Shown here: positions 30,651 through 44,079 of the stretch, one piece after another | Position numbering within the stretch: position 1 is the first letter of the stretch | Layout: the number at the start of each line of letters is the position of its first letter | DNA from: Microglena sp. YARC | Taxonomy: Eukaryota > Chlorophyta > Chlorophyceae > Chlamydomonadales > Chlamydomonadaceae | NCBI GenBank assembly: GCA_022414725.1 | Contig: CM039462.1 | Span: 132,657,834-132,721,833, forward strand | Direction of reading: 5' to 3' | Length of the DNA: 64,000 nt | Notes under the pieces: generated by a model | The model's input: only the letters and a program-made list of their open reading frames with translations | The model's database searches: none | What the model was told of the DNA's origin: nothing | Translations under genes and position numbers: made by a program

Positions 30651-31328
30651 TACGAATACATATTATATAGATAAATATTCAATCTTATATTAATCAATGT
30701 TAACATGACTCATTTATTTTGTGTTTCGTATGTAGTATAGGCACGCATGACGCAGTTTTACACAATATTATCAATCAAGTGAAAAAAATAAAATTTGATT
30801 TGGTGTTCTTGATGGATGGTTTTTATACTGGTTTTCGGAGATATCTTTTATCCTAGAAACATATATATTTAGTAATCAATAAGCATTGTGTACACTATCA
30901 TGGTTATATATTAAAGTGTAGTGTTATGGAAATTTGCCCATGAATATTGCCAATAATCCATAGTTTAGGTGGGGTTAAGGGTGGGGAGGACCAGGCAAAT
31001 TTAATGAGTGCAGACTTAGGTGATTTTGTTAAGTGATTTCTGATTCGTTTTTTTTATAGTAAATTTTGAAGAGGATATGATTAATATAGCTCAATGCGCA
31101 TAATGTAATACCTCTATTGAAGCGTAGTGTTAGGCAATTTGCCCACGCATATTTGCCGATGGCCCAAAGTAAGGATGAGATTTAGGGGGGGTGCAGCGGC
31201 CGGAATTTTGCAGATGCAAATTTGAAATTGCAAATTGCATGGTAAGGCTTCGCCTGTTACAACACGCAACTTTGCCGGCTTGGCCGCTGTAAAGCGACAC
31301 AATGGAATATTCGCCCTGGCTGGGGTGT
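30651..31328. other. Intergenic, nothing recognised
   Basis: A/T-rich unique sequence. The phrase AATTTGCCCA.G.ATATTGCC occurs twice (about 30,932 and 31,137), a possible old duplication. Confidence 0.45.
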
Positions 31329-31449
31329 TTGTGTGTGTGTGGGGGGGGGGGGGGGGGGGGTGGGGGGGGGGAAGGAAGTAGGTGGGGGGGGGGGTGAGAA
31401 GTTCAACATGAAAATTGTTGTTGAGGGGAGTGTTGGTGAGTGTGGGTTC

Positions 31450-31525
<76 letters not shown>

Positions 31526-31552
31526 GGGGGGGGGGGAGGGGGGGGGGACTAT
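31329..31552. repeat. Long G homopolymer tracts
   Basis: G runs at 31,340-31,400 and an almost uninterrupted run at 31,454-31,550. Their length is probably not reliable. Confidence 0.85.
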
Positions 31553-32132
31553 CGGCGCTGAGCATTACATGCTGCTGGGGAGTTTGCTGCAATTCCAAGC
31601 ACGCTGGCTTGGGTATGGTGGGAGTGGGGGTGTGGAGGGGGGAGGGGGAAGGGGAGGGCTTGGATCAAAGGTGCTGGCATGCAATGTCATTCATGCTCAT
31701 CTTTTACTGGACGGCAGTGGCCCAGGAGATTTGTGGAGTCTCTCGGCTTTGCTGCAGATTCTCAGTGCAGTGGCTCCACCTCGATGTTTGGGAGTTGAAA
31801 AGTTGTTGGTGTTAGTTTTAAATCATCGATGTACTTGTAGCCATTTTCTTCAGCCATCTGACGGTTCGAATCTGCTTGGTGGTTTGTGCCCCCCTGGCTT
31901 CACGTCGACAGATGGAGAGTTGATCAGTTTTTATTTTTTCATGGACTCGGTTAGCCATTTCGCAGTCATGGGTTGGCTCCGCTTAAGCGTTATCCCCTGG
32001 TTTTCCGAGGGAGGTGGATGGTGTTCGACAGTTTTTCCTTCTTTTTTCCCAATGGCTCGTAGCTTTCCGCCCCTCACGTCAGGGCTATATTGTTATAATT
32101 GTTTCGCTGACTGCGTTCGAGATATCGGCTAG
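31550..32132 (+). CDS. Open frame after the G tract, unrecognised
   Basis: About 190 codons are open after the poly-G run, with mixed composition including GDLWSLSALLQILSAVAPP, CLGVEKLLVLVLNH and ELISFYFFMDSVSHFAVMGW, ending at a stop at 32,130. There is no start codon outside the G-rich part and no recognised domain. It may be an exon fragment, a decayed gene or chance. Confidence 0.2.
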
Positions 32133-33683
32133 CAAATCGGCCTCGCAGTAAGGACAGCAGGATGAGGAAAAATAGAGAAGCACAGAGGAGCGAAAGAGGC
32201 GTGTGAGGGGAGAAAAACTGTTGGCACAAAAACTCGTGGCGCTGGGCACTGGGTGCATTTTGTGTAACTTGAACATATTCCGGACTGCTTGCATTTTAAC
32301 TTCAATTTTGAAAGCCAAGGAGACGATAGCGGGAAGGTTGAGCAGGCTGGAAGTCCTGAAAGCAACCGGCAATTGAATTCAAAGCAGATAACTGGTGCAC
32401 AGCGACCACCGAAGAGGATTCAACCGAGCCTTGACGCGTCATTTCCGGTCAGACCTCGCACGTGAGCGTGTGGCCGCAATCTAGGACCGCAGGACCCGGA
32501 GCAGTTCGGGATGGGAAAGGCTTCTAGGTTTGGGGCACAGGCAGGGCCCGGCAACATCCAATCGCAGATTACTTTTCGGCCTGGGAGTTAGTTACTTGGC
32601 AGACACGTGCAACCAGCGCATTTTTTAATTTGCAGATGCGGTGATCCATTGCGGGAGTTTGCAACGCTGATCTTTAAGTGGCGCAAAACAGTGGGATCTG
32701 AAATGTCGAATGGAAATGAAAGGACAGGCAGTACTGCCTACTAGGCCTAGCCGTACCATCCGGTATCTAAGTAAGTTTGTAAGTTATTGGCAGGATTGTT
32801 CACGATTTCCCTTCACTTACCACTTCATTCGCGTCAGCTCTGGCACACCTTGGCAACAAATGGGCGTTCTGACAAAGCACGGTGTCTTTTAGCCGAGGCA
32901 TTTCTCCATGGATATACCAAACAAACAAGCTGATTGAGGGTGATGAAAAATCAGCGAGGCTGAACAATTTGAAACAATGAAATTGGCGCCAGGTGAGGGA
33001 CAACAACAATCAATATTGGTCACATGGCGGTCTCCATGGATCAGCGAAGCTACTCATCTTAATCCATTAATGTTGAAGGAAGATATTGGGATCAAGTAAT
33101 ACTTTCGATAAGAATGCTATATTTAGATAGTTTTTTATTGTTTTCATGACGTTTACGACATTTTTTTCTGTAACATTTTATACTGCGAATACGGCGAGCA
33201 GGGCCAATTGCTGGCTTGGATCACATACCAAGTTCGAATTGTCAATCTATGGTTCAACTAAGATGGCATTGAGAAGAATTAGGTGTTATATAGATTATGT
33301 AAGCAGCTTCTCTGACAATTCTTCCAAGATCATTCAGCTACGGTAGCTGAGCGATATCAATAGACCAGACTATACCGGTAGTTTTAATTATTCTTTAAAA
33401 AAAAAAACCACGCCTCATTTCTGCTTAATAAGAACTTATCCGCTTTATAGGATCCTCCCGAAAAAATTTCCAAATTTTTTTTTTTAACCCAAAAAATGTT
33501 AACAGGAAGTTGGAGCCCTTCCAATGTTTTTCTCGCTGGTCTCCAATGTTTTGACCCAAATCTTAACCTTTCCGCCTGATAAAATCACGTTTGGGCAACT
33601 CAGTGAAAGAGCATAAATGAATAGGAACGGGAAGGTTTTCGAGTGAAACCCACAATATTTGGGGAACCGATGTGTTTTTTGTT

Positions 33684-33714
<31 letters not shown>

Positions 33715-34372
33715 GGATCACTTTTTTTTCAAGCTTTGCCTCCCCCACCCCCGCCCTTCTTTTGTTGAAATTTCCACAATTCAATTCCTCTGAAAGTCGG
33801 ACTCCGTATTGAAGAATGCGGTTCCCAAAATTTAAAATCTGTCTACCTTGCTTCAGCCCACCTGGTTACAAATATCTTGTAATAAGTAAAAATCATGGGC
33901 CATATACATTACAATTCAAGTTCCAAATCAAAACTTCAAATATAAAACAAAGACATTAAAAAGACCGCTTTTCCGCAAGCGAGCAACGAAGGCACAGTAA
34001 CACCACCGCAGGCTCACCAGGGTGGGCACTTGCTCTTCATGGCCTACAACTCCAAACGTAATGAAATTTAAATTTAAATTGTTACAAACTCGCGTTATAA
34101 CCGTTACTTGTACAGGACGTGAAAGTTAAGGGACCAAAACCATAGGCGTTACACCCACTGTTGTATGTTGGAAGGGATGTTGAAGGGCTAAAACAAGCAT
34201 TGATGAACGGAAACTCCGACCAATTGTTTTACGCTGACGGGGACTGAGACCTCTGGGTTCGTGCTACATTGATAGCTAATTTACGAATCGCACGCATTTT
34301 AATCAATCATCCAATGTGATGGTAATTTAATAGTCAATCCGTATGCACTTTTTTTTTATCTGGGCTATGTTT
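32133..34372. other. Intergenic, no supported gene
   Basis: Unique sequence. Open frames are short and lack splice or start support. (GT)n plus a G run occur at 33,680-33,717. Confidence 0.45.
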
Positions 34373-35372
34373 NNNNNNNNNNNNNNNNNNNNNNNNNNNN
34401 NNNNNNNNNNNNNNNNNNNNNNNNNNNNNNNNNNNNNNNNNNNNNNNNNNNNNNNNNNNNNNNNNNNNNNNNNNNNNNNNNNNNNNNNNNNNNNNNNNNN
34501 NNNNNNNNNNNNNNNNNNNNNNNNNNNNNNNNNNNNNNNNNNNNNNNNNNNNNNNNNNNNNNNNNNNNNNNNNNNNNNNNNNNNNNNNNNNNNNNNNNNN
34601 NNNNNNNNNNNNNNNNNNNNNNNNNNNNNNNNNNNNNNNNNNNNNNNNNNNNNNNNNNNNNNNNNNNNNNNNNNNNNNNNNNNNNNNNNNNNNNNNNNNN
34701 NNNNNNNNNNNNNNNNNNNNNNNNNNNNNNNNNNNNNNNNNNNNNNNNNNNNNNNNNNNNNNNNNNNNNNNNNNNNNNNNNNNNNNNNNNNNNNNNNNNN
34801 NNNNNNNNNNNNNNNNNNNNNNNNNNNNNNNNNNNNNNNNNNNNNNNNNNNNNNNNNNNNNNNNNNNNNNNNNNNNNNNNNNNNNNNNNNNNNNNNNNNN
34901 NNNNNNNNNNNNNNNNNNNNNNNNNNNNNNNNNNNNNNNNNNNNNNNNNNNNNNNNNNNNNNNNNNNNNNNNNNNNNNNNNNNNNNNNNNNNNNNNNNNN
35001 NNNNNNNNNNNNNNNNNNNNNNNNNNNNNNNNNNNNNNNNNNNNNNNNNNNNNNNNNNNNNNNNNNNNNNNNNNNNNNNNNNNNNNNNNNNNNNNNNNNN
35101 NNNNNNNNNNNNNNNNNNNNNNNNNNNNNNNNNNNNNNNNNNNNNNNNNNNNNNNNNNNNNNNNNNNNNNNNNNNNNNNNNNNNNNNNNNNNNNNNNNNN
35201 NNNNNNNNNNNNNNNNNNNNNNNNNNNNNNNNNNNNNNNNNNNNNNNNNNNNNNNNNNNNNNNNNNNNNNNNNNNNNNNNNNNNNNNNNNNNNNNNNNNN
35301 NNNNNNNNNNNNNNNNNNNNNNNNNNNNNNNNNNNNNNNNNNNNNNNNNNNNNNNNNNNNNNNNNNNNNNNN
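34373..35372. other. Assembly gap of exactly 1,000 N
   Basis: All bases are N. The round length suggests a placeholder rather than a measured gap. Confidence 0.99.
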
Positions 35373-38300
35373 TCAAAATATTTTTCCCACCTGCTGAATT
35401 GCACCAACCCCCTTCAACCCCGCCCCCTCGTGCCCGCCTCTTTCACACAAAACGTGCGTTAAGGACCTGGATAGGACCCATCAGACTCATTTTGGCGGGG
35501 GATTGGGGACTTTCTAGTGCCATTAAACATTTGCATGGTATCTCTCCCAATCAATACCACTTTCAATCCACATCGGTTCAAAATAAACTTTTCCCACTCT
35601 GCTGAATGCAACCCCTCAACCCCCCCCCTGGTGCCCGCTTTTCGCACAAACTGTGCGTACTCAGGGACCTGGATAGGACCATCAGACTCATTTTTGGGGG
35701 GATAGCGGACTTTCAAGAAGTGGCCATTAAACATTTGCAATATCTTCAATCAATACCACTTTCCCATCCACACGGCTTCAAATAGTTTCCCACCCTCTGT
35801 GAATTGGCCAACCCCCTCAACCCCCCCCTCGTGCCCGCTTTCACAACAAACCGTGCGTTACTCAGGACCTGCGGATAGGACCCATCAAACTTCATTTTGG
35901 TGGGGCATGGGACTTTCAGTGCCATTAAGCATTTGCAAAATATCTTTGCCAATCAATACCACTTTCATCCACATCGGTTCAAAATATACTTTTTCCCACT
36001 CTGTGAATGCCAACCCCCTCAACCCCCCCCTTGTGCCCGCTTCTCACCACAAACCGTGCGTATCAGGGACCTGGATAGGACCCATCAGACTCATTTTGGG
36101 GGGATGGGACTTTCATGCCATTAAAACTTTGCAAATATCTTTCCACATCAATACCACTTTCATCACATCGCGTTCAAAATACTTTTCCCACTCTCGTGAA
36201 TGCCAACCCCCCTCAACCCCCCCCTCGTGCCCCGCCTTTCGCCACAAACCGTGCGTTACTCAGGACCTGATACGACCCATCAGACTCACTTTGGGGTACT
36301 GGCGACTTTCAGTGCCATTAAACATTTGCAATTATCTTCCAATCAATTACACTTCATTCACATCGGGTTCAAAATACTTTTTCCCCACTCATGTGATGAA
36401 CAACCCCCTGCAACCCCCCCTCGTGCCCGCTTTTTCGCACAAAACCGTTTGACGTACTCGGACCCATGGATTAGGACCATCAGACTCATTTTGGGGGATG
36501 GGACTTTCAGTGCCATTTAAACATTTTGCCAATTATCTTCCAATCAATTCCACTTTCATTTACATCCGGTTCAAGAAATAGTTTTCCCACTCTGTGATGC
36601 CAACCCCTCAACCCCCCCCTCGTGCCGCTTTCACACAAACCGTTGCCCGTACTCAGGACCTCGGATTAGGACCCCATCAAACCCATTTTGGGGGGATGGG
36701 ACTTTCCTGGATTAGCTGCCATTAAACATTTGCAAAATATCTTCCAAATCAATACCCCATTGTCATCCACACGGTCAAAATACTTTTTCCCACTCTGTTT
36801 AAATGCCAACCCCCTCAACCCCCCTTTGTGCCCCGCTTTCACCACAAACCGTGCGTACTCAGACCTGATAGGACCCTATTAGACTCATTTTTCGCCGGGG
36901 AGGGACTTTCAGTGCCACTTAAACATTTGCAAATTATCTATCCAACTCTACCTACTTTCATTCACCATCGGTTCAAAATACTTTTCCCCGACTCTGTTGA
37001 ATGCCAACACCCCTCAACCCCCCCCCTCCGTGCCCGCCTTTCGCCACATAACCGTGCGTACTCAGAACCTGGAGTTAGACCCCATCAGACTCTTTTGGGG
37101 GGTATGCCGGACTTTTCGAGTGCCATAAACATTTGCAAAATATCTTCTCAATTCAATACCACTGTCATTTCACATCGGTTCAAAAATACTTTTTCCCACT
37201 TCTGTGAATGCCAAGCCCCTCAATCCCCCCCTCGTGCCCGCTTTCGCACAAAACCAGTCGCGTACTTCAGGACCTGGATAGGACCCATCAGACTCTAATT
37301 TTGGGGGGGATGGGACTTTTCAGTGCCATTAAACCATTTTGCCAAAATACTTCCAAGCAATACCACTTTCTATCCACATCCGGTTCAAAATAGTTTTCCC
37401 ACTCTGTGAATGCCAACCCCCTCAACCCCCCCCCCTCTCGTGCCCCGCCTTTCGCACAAACCCGTGCCGTACTCAGGACCTGGATAGGACCCATCAGACT
37501 TCATTTTGGGGGGATGGACTTTCAGTGCCATTAAGCATTGCAAATATCTTCCACATCCACATTACTACTTCATCCACATCAGTTCATAATAGTTCACCAC
37601 TTCTGTGAATGCCAACCCCCTCAACCCCCCCCTCTTGCCTCATTCGCACAAACCCGTGCCGTACTCAGGACCTGGATAGGGACCCATCAGACTCATTTTG
37701 GGGGATGGGACTTCTCAGTGCCAGTTAAACATTGCAAATAATCTTCCAATCCAATACCACTTCTCTATCCACATCGGTTCACAAATAGTTTTCCCCACTC
37801 CTGTGAAATGGCCAACCCCCTCAACCCCCCCCCTCGTGCCCGCTCTTCACACAAACCGGTTGTCGTTACTTCAGGACCTGGACTCAGGACCCATCAGACT
37901 CGATTTTGGGCGGGCGGATGGACTTTCAGGTGCCATTAAACATGGCAATGCAATATCTTGCCCACGCCTAATACCCCTCCACTTTCAGACTCATTCTCTG
38001 GGGGAATCGGGACTGTCTCAGTTTCGCCCATAAGCAGTTTGCATTTTGCCAATATCTCCCCAATACATAACCACTCCTTCATCCCACAGTCCAAGTTTTT
38101 TCATAATAGTTTCCCACTTCTGGGAAATCCACCCCCTCAACCCCCTCAAACCCCCCTCGTGCCACATTTCGCAACAAACCGTGCCCCCCCGATGCCGTAC
38201 ACTCAGACCTGGAGATAAGGACGCCATAATGGCAGACTCATTTTATGGGGGGATGACTTTTCAGTTGCCATAAAACATTGCAAAATTATTTTTCCAATCA

Positions 38301-41300
38301 GATACCATTTGGCAAACTATCTTCCATCAATACCACCTCTCATCCACACATCGGCTTCAAAATAGTTTTCCCACTCTGTGAATGCCACCCCCTCACACCC
38401 GCCCCCCTCGTGCCCGCTCTTCACAACAAAACCAGATGCGTACTCAGGGACCGGATAGGACCATCAAGACTCTCCCAATGTTGGGGGGATGGGAACTTTC
38501 AAGCTGCCATTAAACATTGTGCAAATATCTTCCAACTTACATACCACTTTCATCCACATCGGTTCAAAATACTTTTCCCACCTCTAGTGAATGCCAACCC
38601 CCTCAACCCCTCCCCTCTTCTTTCGCACAAACCGTGCTATCAGGAACCCCATGCGATAGGACCCATCAGACTCATTTATGGGGGGATGGGACTTTCCCAG
38701 TGCCATTAACATTTGCAAATATCTTCCAATCAATACCACTTTCATCCAATCCCGGTTCAAAATAGTTTCCCACTCTGTGAATGCCAACCCCCTCAACCCT
38801 TCCCCTCGTGCCCGCTTTCGCACAAACCGTGCGTTACTCAGACCTGGATAGGACCCATCAGACTCATTTTTGGGAGAATAGGACTTTCAGTGCCATTCAG
38901 TCAGTTGCAAATATCTTCCAATCAATACCACTTTCATCCACATCAGTTCATAATAGTTTTCCCACTCTGTGAATGCTTAACCCCTCAACCCCCCCCCTCG
39001 TGCCCTCATTCGCACAAACCGCTTGCCCGTACTCAGGACCTGGATAGGACCCATCAGACTCATTTTGGGGGGATGGACTTTCAGTTTTAGTGCCATTAAA
39101 CATTTGCAAATATCTTCCAATCAATACCCACTTTCAATCCACATCGGTTCAAAATTAGTTTTCCCACTCTGTGAATGCCAACCCCCTCAAACCCCCCCCC
39201 TCGTGCCCGCTTTCACACAAAACGTGCGTACTACAGGACCTGGATAGGACCCATCGACTCTCATTTTGGGGGGATGGGACTTTCATGTGCCATTAACATT
39301 TGCAAAATATCTTTCCAATCAATACACTTAATCATCCACATCGGTTCAAAATAGTTTTCCCACTCTGTGAATGCCAACCCCTCAACCCCCCCCCTCAATC
39401 ATTCCCGCTTTCGCACAAACCGTGCACGTACTCAGGACCTGGATAGGACCCATCAGACTCATTTTGGCGGGGATGGGACTTTCCAGTGCATTAAACATTT
39501 GCAATCATAACCACTATCCAATCAATACCACGACACAAACTAGTTCAAAATACTTTTCCCACTCGTGCCCCATTAAAACCGCATTTTGCGTACTTTCAGA
39601 CCTGGATAGGACCCACCAGATGGGGGGATGGGAACTCAAAAATTTGGGGGGTTCATCCCATCGGTTCAAAATACATTTTCCACTCTGTGGTGGATACATC
39701 ACACTCATATGTATGGGGGGATGGGATTCAGTGCTGTGATTGCCAACCCATGCGTAAATATTTGCAATCAATTATTGGGCGGGGATGGAACCCAACCCAG
39801 CCCTCATTCACCTACCAGACCTTAGGACCCAATTTTTTACCATCTTAACATCCAAAATCACTTTGCATCATCGGTTCAAAATAGTTTTCCCACTCTGTGA
39901 ATGCCAACCCCCTCAACCCCCCCCTCGTGCCGCTTTCACCCACAAACAACGTGCGTACTAAGGACCTGGATAGGACCCATTCAGACTCATTTTAGGGGAT
40001 GGGACTTTCAGTCCATTAAAACATTTGCAAATAGTCTTCCAATCAATACCACTTTCATCCACACGGTTCAAAATAGTTTTTCCACTCTTCTGAATGCCAA
40101 CCCCCTTCAACCCCCCCCCCTCGTGCCCCGCTTTCGCACAAACCAGTGCGTACTCTAAGGACCTGGATAGGACCCATCAGACTCATTTTGGGGGATGGGA
40201 CTTTCAGTGCCATTAAACATTTGCAAATATCTTCCAATCAATACCACTTTCATCCACATCGGTTCAAAATAGTTTTTCCCACTCTGTGAATGCCAACCCC
40301 TCAACCCCCCCCCTCGTGCCCGCTTTCACACAAAACGTGCGTACTAAGGACCTGGATAGGACCCATCAGACTCATTTTGGGGGGATGGGACTTTCAGTGC
40401 CATCCCCCCAAAATATGAAACATTTGCAAATATCTTCCAATCAATACCACTTTCATCCACATCGGTTCAAAATAGTTTTCCCACTCTGTGAATTGCCAAC
40501 CCCTTCAACCCCCCCTCAATGCCCGCTTTCGCACAAACCGTGCGTACTCAGGACCTGGATAGGACCCATCAGACTCATTTTGGGGGATGGGACTTTCAGT
40601 GCCATTAAACATTTGCAAATATCTTCCAATCAATACCACTTTCATCCACATCGGTTCAAAATAGTTTTCCCACTCTGTGAATGCCAACCCCCTAACCCCC
40701 CCCTCATGCCCGCTTTCGCACAAACCATGCGTACTCAGGACCTGGATAGGACCCATCAGACTCATTTTGGGGGATGGGACTTTCAGTGCCATTAAACATT
40801 TGCAAATATCTTCCAATCAATACCACTTTCATCCACATCGGTTCAAAATAGTTTTCCCACTCTGTGAATGCCAACCCCCTCAACCCCCCCTCGTGCCCGC
40901 TTTTCGCACAAACCGTGCGTACTAAGGAGAGGATAGGACCCATAGACTCATTTTGGGGGGATGGGACTTTCAGTGCCATTAAACATTTGCAAATATTTTC
41001 CAATCAATACCACTTTCATCCACATCGGTTCAAAATAGTTTTCCCACTCTGTGAATGCAACCCTCAACCCCCCCCCCTCGTGCCCGCTTTCGCACAAACC
41101 GTGCTGTACTAAGGACCTGGATAGGACCCATCAGACTCATTTTGGGGGGATTGGGACTTTCAGTGCCATTAAACATTTGCAAATATCTTCCAATCAATAC
41201 CACTTTCATCCACATCGGTTCAAAATAGTTTTCCCACTCTGTGAATGCCAACCCCCTCAACCCCCCCCCTCGTGCCCGCTTTCACACAAAAACGTGCGTA

Positions 41301-43690
41301 CTAAGGACCTGGATAGGACCCATCAGACTCATTTTGGGGGGATGGGACTTCAGTGCCATTAAACATTTGCAAATATCTTCCAATACATACCACTTTCATC
41401 CACATCGGTTCAAAATATTTTTCCCACTCTGTGAATGCCAACCCCCTCAACCCCCCCCTCGTGCCCGCTTTCGCACACAAACCGTGCGTACTCAGGACCT
41501 GGATAGGACCCATCAGACTCATTTTGGGGGATGGACTTTCAGTGCCATTAACATTTGCAAATATCTTCCAATCAAACCACTTTCATCCACATCGGTTCAA
41601 AATACTTTTCCACTCTGTGAATGCCAACCCCCTCAACCCCCCCCTCGTGCCCGCTTTCGCACAAACCATGCGTACTCAGGACCTGGATAGGACCCATCAG
41701 ACTCATTTTGGGGGATGACTTTCAGTGCCATTAAATATTTGCAAATATCTTCCAATCAATACCACTTTCATCCACATCGGTTCAAAATAGTTTTCCCACT
41801 CTGTGAATGCCAACCCCTCAACCCCCCTCGTGCCCGCTTTCACACAAACCATTGCGTACTAAGGACCTGGATAGGACCCATTCAGACTCATTTTGGGGGG
41901 ATGGGACTTTTCAGTGCATTAAACATTTGCAAATATTTTCCAATCAATACCACTTTCATCCACATCGGTTCAAAATAGTTTTTCCCACTCTGTGAATGCC
42001 AACCCCCTCAACCCCCCCCCTCGTGCCCGCTTTCGCACAAACCGTGCGTACTAAGGACCTGGATAGGACCCATCAGACTCATTTTGGGGGGATGGGACTT
42101 TCAGTGCCATTAAACATTTGCAAATATCTTCCAATCAATACCACTTTCATCCACATCGGTTCAAAATAGTTTTCCCACTCTGTGAATGCCAACCCCCTCA
42201 ACCCCCCCCCTCGTGCCCGCTTTCACACAAAACGTGCGTACTAAGGACCTGGATAGGACCCATCAGACTCATTTTGGGGGGATGGGACTTTCAGTGCCAT
42301 TAAACATTTGCAAATATCTTCCAATACATACCACTTTCATCCACATCGGTTCAAAATACTTTTCCCACTCTGTGAATGCCAACCCCCTCAACCCCCCCTC
42401 GTGCCCGCTTTCGCACAAACCGTGCGTACTCAGGACCTGGATAGGACCCATCAGACTCATTTTGGGGGGATGGGACTTTCAGTGCCATTAAGCATTTGCA
42501 AATATCTTCCAATCAATACCACTTTCATCCACATCGGTTCAAAATAGTTTTCCCACTCTGTGAATGCCAACCCCTCACCCCCCCCCCTCATGCCCGCTTT
42601 TCACACAAACCGTGCGTACTAAGGACCTGGATAGGACCCATCAGACTCATTTTGGGGGGATGGGACTTTCAGTGCCATTAAATATTTGCAAATATCTTCC
42701 AATCAATACCACTTTCATCCACATCGGTTCAAAATAGTTTTCCCACTCTGTGAATGCCAACCCCTCAACCCCCCCTCGTGCCCCCGCTTTCGCACAAACC
42801 GTGCGTGTACTCAGGACCTGGATAGGACCCATCAAACTCATTTTGGGGGGATGGGACTTTCAGTGCCATTAAACATTTGCAAATATCTTCCAATCAATAC
42901 CACTTTCATCCACATCGGTTCAAAATAGTTTTCCCACTCTGTTTATGCCAACCCCCTCAACCCCCCCCTTGTGCCCGCTTTCGCACAAACCGTGCGTACT
43001 AAGGACCTTTACAAGAGCCATCAAACTCATTTTGGGGGGATGGGACTTTCAGTGCCATTAAACATTTGCAAATATCTTCTCATCAATACCACTTTCATCC
43101 TCATTGGTCGAAAACAGTTTCCAGCTCTGTGTATTCCAACCCCCCTTGTGCCTGCATTCATGCCCGCATTCGCACAAACCATGCATACTAAGGATCTGGG
43201 TAGGACTCATCTGACTCATTTTGGGGAGTGGGACTTTCAGTGCCATTCAAGATTTGCAAATACCCACCCATCCGTACAACTTTCAACCACATTGGCCGAA
43301 TTTGGTTTCCAGCTCAGTGAATGCCGACCCCCTCAACCCCCCCCCCCTCGTGCCTATTCGCACAAACTGTGCGTAATGAGGACCTGGGTAGGACCCATCA
43401 GATTCATTTTTGGGGGATGGGACTTTCAGTGCCATTAAACATTTGCAAATACTCACTCACCCATACCACTTTCATCCACATCGGTCAAAAAAAGTGTTCC
43501 CACTGTGAATGCCAACCTCCTTAACCCTCGTGCCCGCAATCGCACACACCGTGCGTACTAAGGATCTGGGTAGGACTCATCGGAGCCATTTTGGGGGTAT
43601 GGGACTTTCAGTGCCATTTAAGATTTGCAAATACCCACTCATCCATACAACTGTCATCCACATTGGTCAAAAATAATGTGCGACATAATT
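35373..43690. repeat. 188-bp satellite, about 43 copies
   Basis: The unit includes CATTAAACATTTGCAAATAT, CTTCCAATCAATACCACTTT, GTTCAAAATAGTTTTCCCAC, CCAACCCCCTCAACCCCCCC, CGCACAAACCGTGCGTACTC and GGACCTGGATAGGACCCATC. Units from about 40,000 to 42,950 are nearly identical. Units from 35.4 to 39.9 kb carry many one-base insertions and deletions. The last few (43.0-43.69 kb) are diverged by substitutions. Frames open through several units on either strand are not genes. Confidence 0.95.
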
Positions 43691-44079
43691 ACATTACATT
43701 GTCATATGCAGGCCAGTGTTGATCCAGGACAAGCCGACTTCACAACTTCCGGGGGGGGCTCCCAACCATCCTTACCTAATCAACATAATGCAGATAAATG
43801 TATATGAATGTTATCACGTTGTCACTAATTGATTAAAGTGATTGTGGCTACAGTATCCTTTGTTTCAAAAATTAAAAGTAGATATAGCTTATATCTAGGG
43901 ATCAGATGTTAGGGCTAACTGCGGGAAAATCAATTAGCCCTAATAGTGAAAGTAGCTCAATTAGCCTGACTAGGGCTAAACTAAACCCTAGTAAAACTAG
44001 ACATACCTTATATCAATAGAGTAACAATGCATTAGTCTAAACAAGGAGGAGGTATTGCCAAGCTTCTATAATATGTTTT
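43691..44079. other. Spacer after satellite, nothing recognised
   Basis: Unique A/T-rich sequence with repeated TAGGGCTAA and TTAGCCTGA/TTAGCCCTAA words in both orientations at 43,910-43,985. Confidence 0.45.

Noticed and set aside
31862..31878. B-box-like GGTTCGAATC
   Set aside because: No T stem around it and no A box at the right distance.
34327..35605. Open frames of 350-420 codons
   Set aside because: They are made of N from the assembly gap.
40286..42928. Open frames of 60-170 codons with HFHPHRFKIVFPLCECQPP
   Set aside because: 188-bp satellite read through; similar openness on both strands and no variation pattern of a protein.
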